From assembly GCA_963757265.1 (NCBI GenBank), contig CAVWRA010000003.1:111938-175937 (forward strand): a stretch of 64,000 bases of DNA, read 5' to 3'. The DNA comes from CAIVVT01 sp963757265 (GTDB lineage: Bacteria; Acidobacteriota; Terriglobia; Bryobacterales; Bryobacteraceae). Both the position numbers and the translations under genes were made by a program. The notes under the pieces were generated by a model. The model had not been told where the DNA came from and searched no databases. It saw only the letters and a list, made by a program, of their open reading frames with translations. Below, one piece after another: positions 63,321 to 64,000 of the stretch (position 1 is its first letter; the number at the start of each line of letters is the position of its first letter).

Positions 63321-63385
63321 CTCCCCGGTTCCTTTCTGTCTCCAATCTCTCCGTTCGACTGGTGCAGAAAACGCCGGTCAGGTCA

Positions 63386-63750
63386 GTACGGCCAAGAGCC
63401 CCGGCCCGGCTTCACAAAGGCAACCGTGAACGCCTGGCGAATGGCGCATCGAGACTCGCGGGCTCGGCCCCATCTCCATCAATGTCCGCATCACGGCAGC
63501 CCGAAAGCTGGCTGTCGAGGCGGCTGACAACGGTCTGCTGGCCCCGGAATTGGCTGCCGGTATTACGCTCCTGAAAGGAGCCAAGTCCAAGGGCGTGTGA
63601 GTCGGGAACTGGCTATCGGTTCGGCAGGCGCAGACCCTCTTGAACACGCCGGACGTATCCACAAAGAAGGGCCTGCGCGACCGCGCGATGCTGGCTGTCC
63701 TGCTTAGGTGCGGACTCCGCCGATCGGAAGTCGCGGCGCTCACCCTCAGG
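63386..63750 (+). pseudogene. Degenerate copy of the tyrosine recombinase gene (internal part)
   Basis: This stretch is clearly related to bases 44290-44655 of the recombinase-primase chimera: PGFTKATVNAWRMA, ISINVRITAARKLAVEAADN, GLLAPELAAGITLLKGAKSK, LSVRQAQTLLNTPDVSTKKG and LRDRAMLAVLLRCGLRRSEV. One extra base near 63443 breaks the frame, and TGA at 63598 replaces an Arg codon. The N-terminal 40 residues are missing at the IS3 end, and sequence switches to a serine recombinase fragment right after VAALTL. Confidence 0.85.
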
Positions 63751-63755
63751 GTGAT

Positions 63756-64000
63756 CTGATCCGTGCGAAGTTGCGCGGCGAGAAGTCGATGAAACTGAAG
63801 ACACCCCCAAGCGAGTTGTTCCTGGAACAACCCGCCGCCGAGCAGCGTCGGTTACTGCAGGTAGTGGTCGAGAAAGCCGCGTGGCGGGACGGGGCGTTGC
63901 GGACGACCCTGTTCGAACCATTCGAAATCTCGCGCCATTCGAACCAGGAAAGTTGTAGAAAAGAAAAGAAGAACGGCGGGTCGGGACGCGACTTGGGGAT
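63756..64000 (+). pseudogene. Serine recombinase C-terminal fragment (runs off the window)
   Basis: An open frame to the window edge reads LIRAKLRGEKSMKLKTPPSE, LFLEQPAAEQRRLLQVVVEK, AAWRDGALRTTLFEPFEISR and HSNQESCRKEKKNGGSGRDL, the same C-terminal region as 16305-16565 but in one frame. This is the tail of a resolvase/invertase-type recombinase. The catalytic N-terminal part is absent; the fragment is fused directly to the broken tyrosine recombinase copy. Its end lies outside the window. Confidence 0.7.

Larger units (their letters stand above)
62215..63380. mobile_element. IS3-family insertion sequence
   Basis: OrfA and OrfB of an IS3-type transposase lie on the minus strand. The upstream end is TGACCGGCGTTTTCTGCACC (reading inward from 63380 on the minus strand), beginning with TG as usual. 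A matching end beyond OrfB was not found, so the other boundary is given at the OrfB stop and may be truncated. Homology to the integrase gene begins six bases after the end at 63380, so the element lies in or beside an integrase copy. Confidence 0.75.

Noticed and set aside
1..64000. CRISPR array or tRNA gene
   Set aside because: No regularly spaced direct repeats and no cloverleaf-type sequence with TTCGANNC and acceptor stem were seen on either strand by eye.

Overview
The window looks like a genome segment from an Acidobacteriota soil bacterium of the Solibacter/Bryobacterales type. This rests on high GC, a Ser/Thr kinase fused to a TolB-like propeller next to an ECF sigma factor, large secreted or Tat-exported carbohydrate-active proteins, DUF3489 and DUF5009 type proteins, and heavy insertion-sequence load with decayed copies. 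It is an inference from gene content; no rRNA or tRNA gene is present to confirm it.

Layout. 1-6.2 kb: 3' part of a prolyl oligopeptidase, then a ribose-type ABC transporter (ATPase, permease, binding protein) whose three genes are broken by many one-base indels. 6.2-16.2 kb: IS1380 remnant, Tat-exported nitrilase-family amidohydrolase, an intact IS5-family element, a Gfo/Idh/MocA oxidoreductase, an NmrA-like gene remnant, a DUF5009 membrane acyltransferase, a DUF3489 remnant and a GH67-like/DUF4838 secreted protein. 16.3-24.1 kb (minus strand): a tightly overlapping operon of a secreted hypothetical protein, a solute-binding protein, a histidine kinase and an NtrC-type sigma-54 regulator, preceded by an SPFH protein and an L,D-transpeptidase. 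24.1-31.2 kb: GH2 beta-galactosidase with a frameshift, an IS1182 element abutting a truncated carboxylesterase, an ECF sigma factor with an amber codon and a putative metalloprotease. 31.2-40.7 kb: kinase-propeller protein, a TIR-domain protein, an M24 peptidase and a beta-lactamase-fold hydrolase. 40.8-49.7 kb: GH78 alpha-L-rhamnosidase, a tyrosine-recombinase/P4-primase chimera and a GH55-like double beta-helix protein. 50-61.3 kb: two small lysine/alanine-rich proteins, one frameshifted and two paralogous intact hydrolase-like proteins of uncertain family, and an S41 peptidase. 61.3-64 kb: a long nested hairpin, an IS3 element, and broken copies of the integrase and of a serine recombinase.

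How it fits together. The metabolic content points to extracellular plant or microbial polysaccharide breakdown (rhamnose, galactose, beta-glucan, glucuronate-type substrates) plus peptide hydrolysis and sugar uptake. The two regulatory units (binding protein-kinase-regulator operon; sigma factor/kinase pair) could control it, but nothing in the sequence proves this.

The strongest unexplained structure is a dispersed repeat system. C-terminal remnants of an IS1380-type transposase followed by a conserved tail occur at six places (one of them the tail only), each time with the tail pointing into the start of an accessory gene. A short junction motif built on TACCGATA...TAACG lies at eight module boundaries, including about 20 bp upstream of the recombinase-primase chimera. 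Together these suggest repeated recombination building up a hydrolase-rich accessory region. The numerous frameshifts may be real decay or local assembly error, and read data would be needed to tell which.
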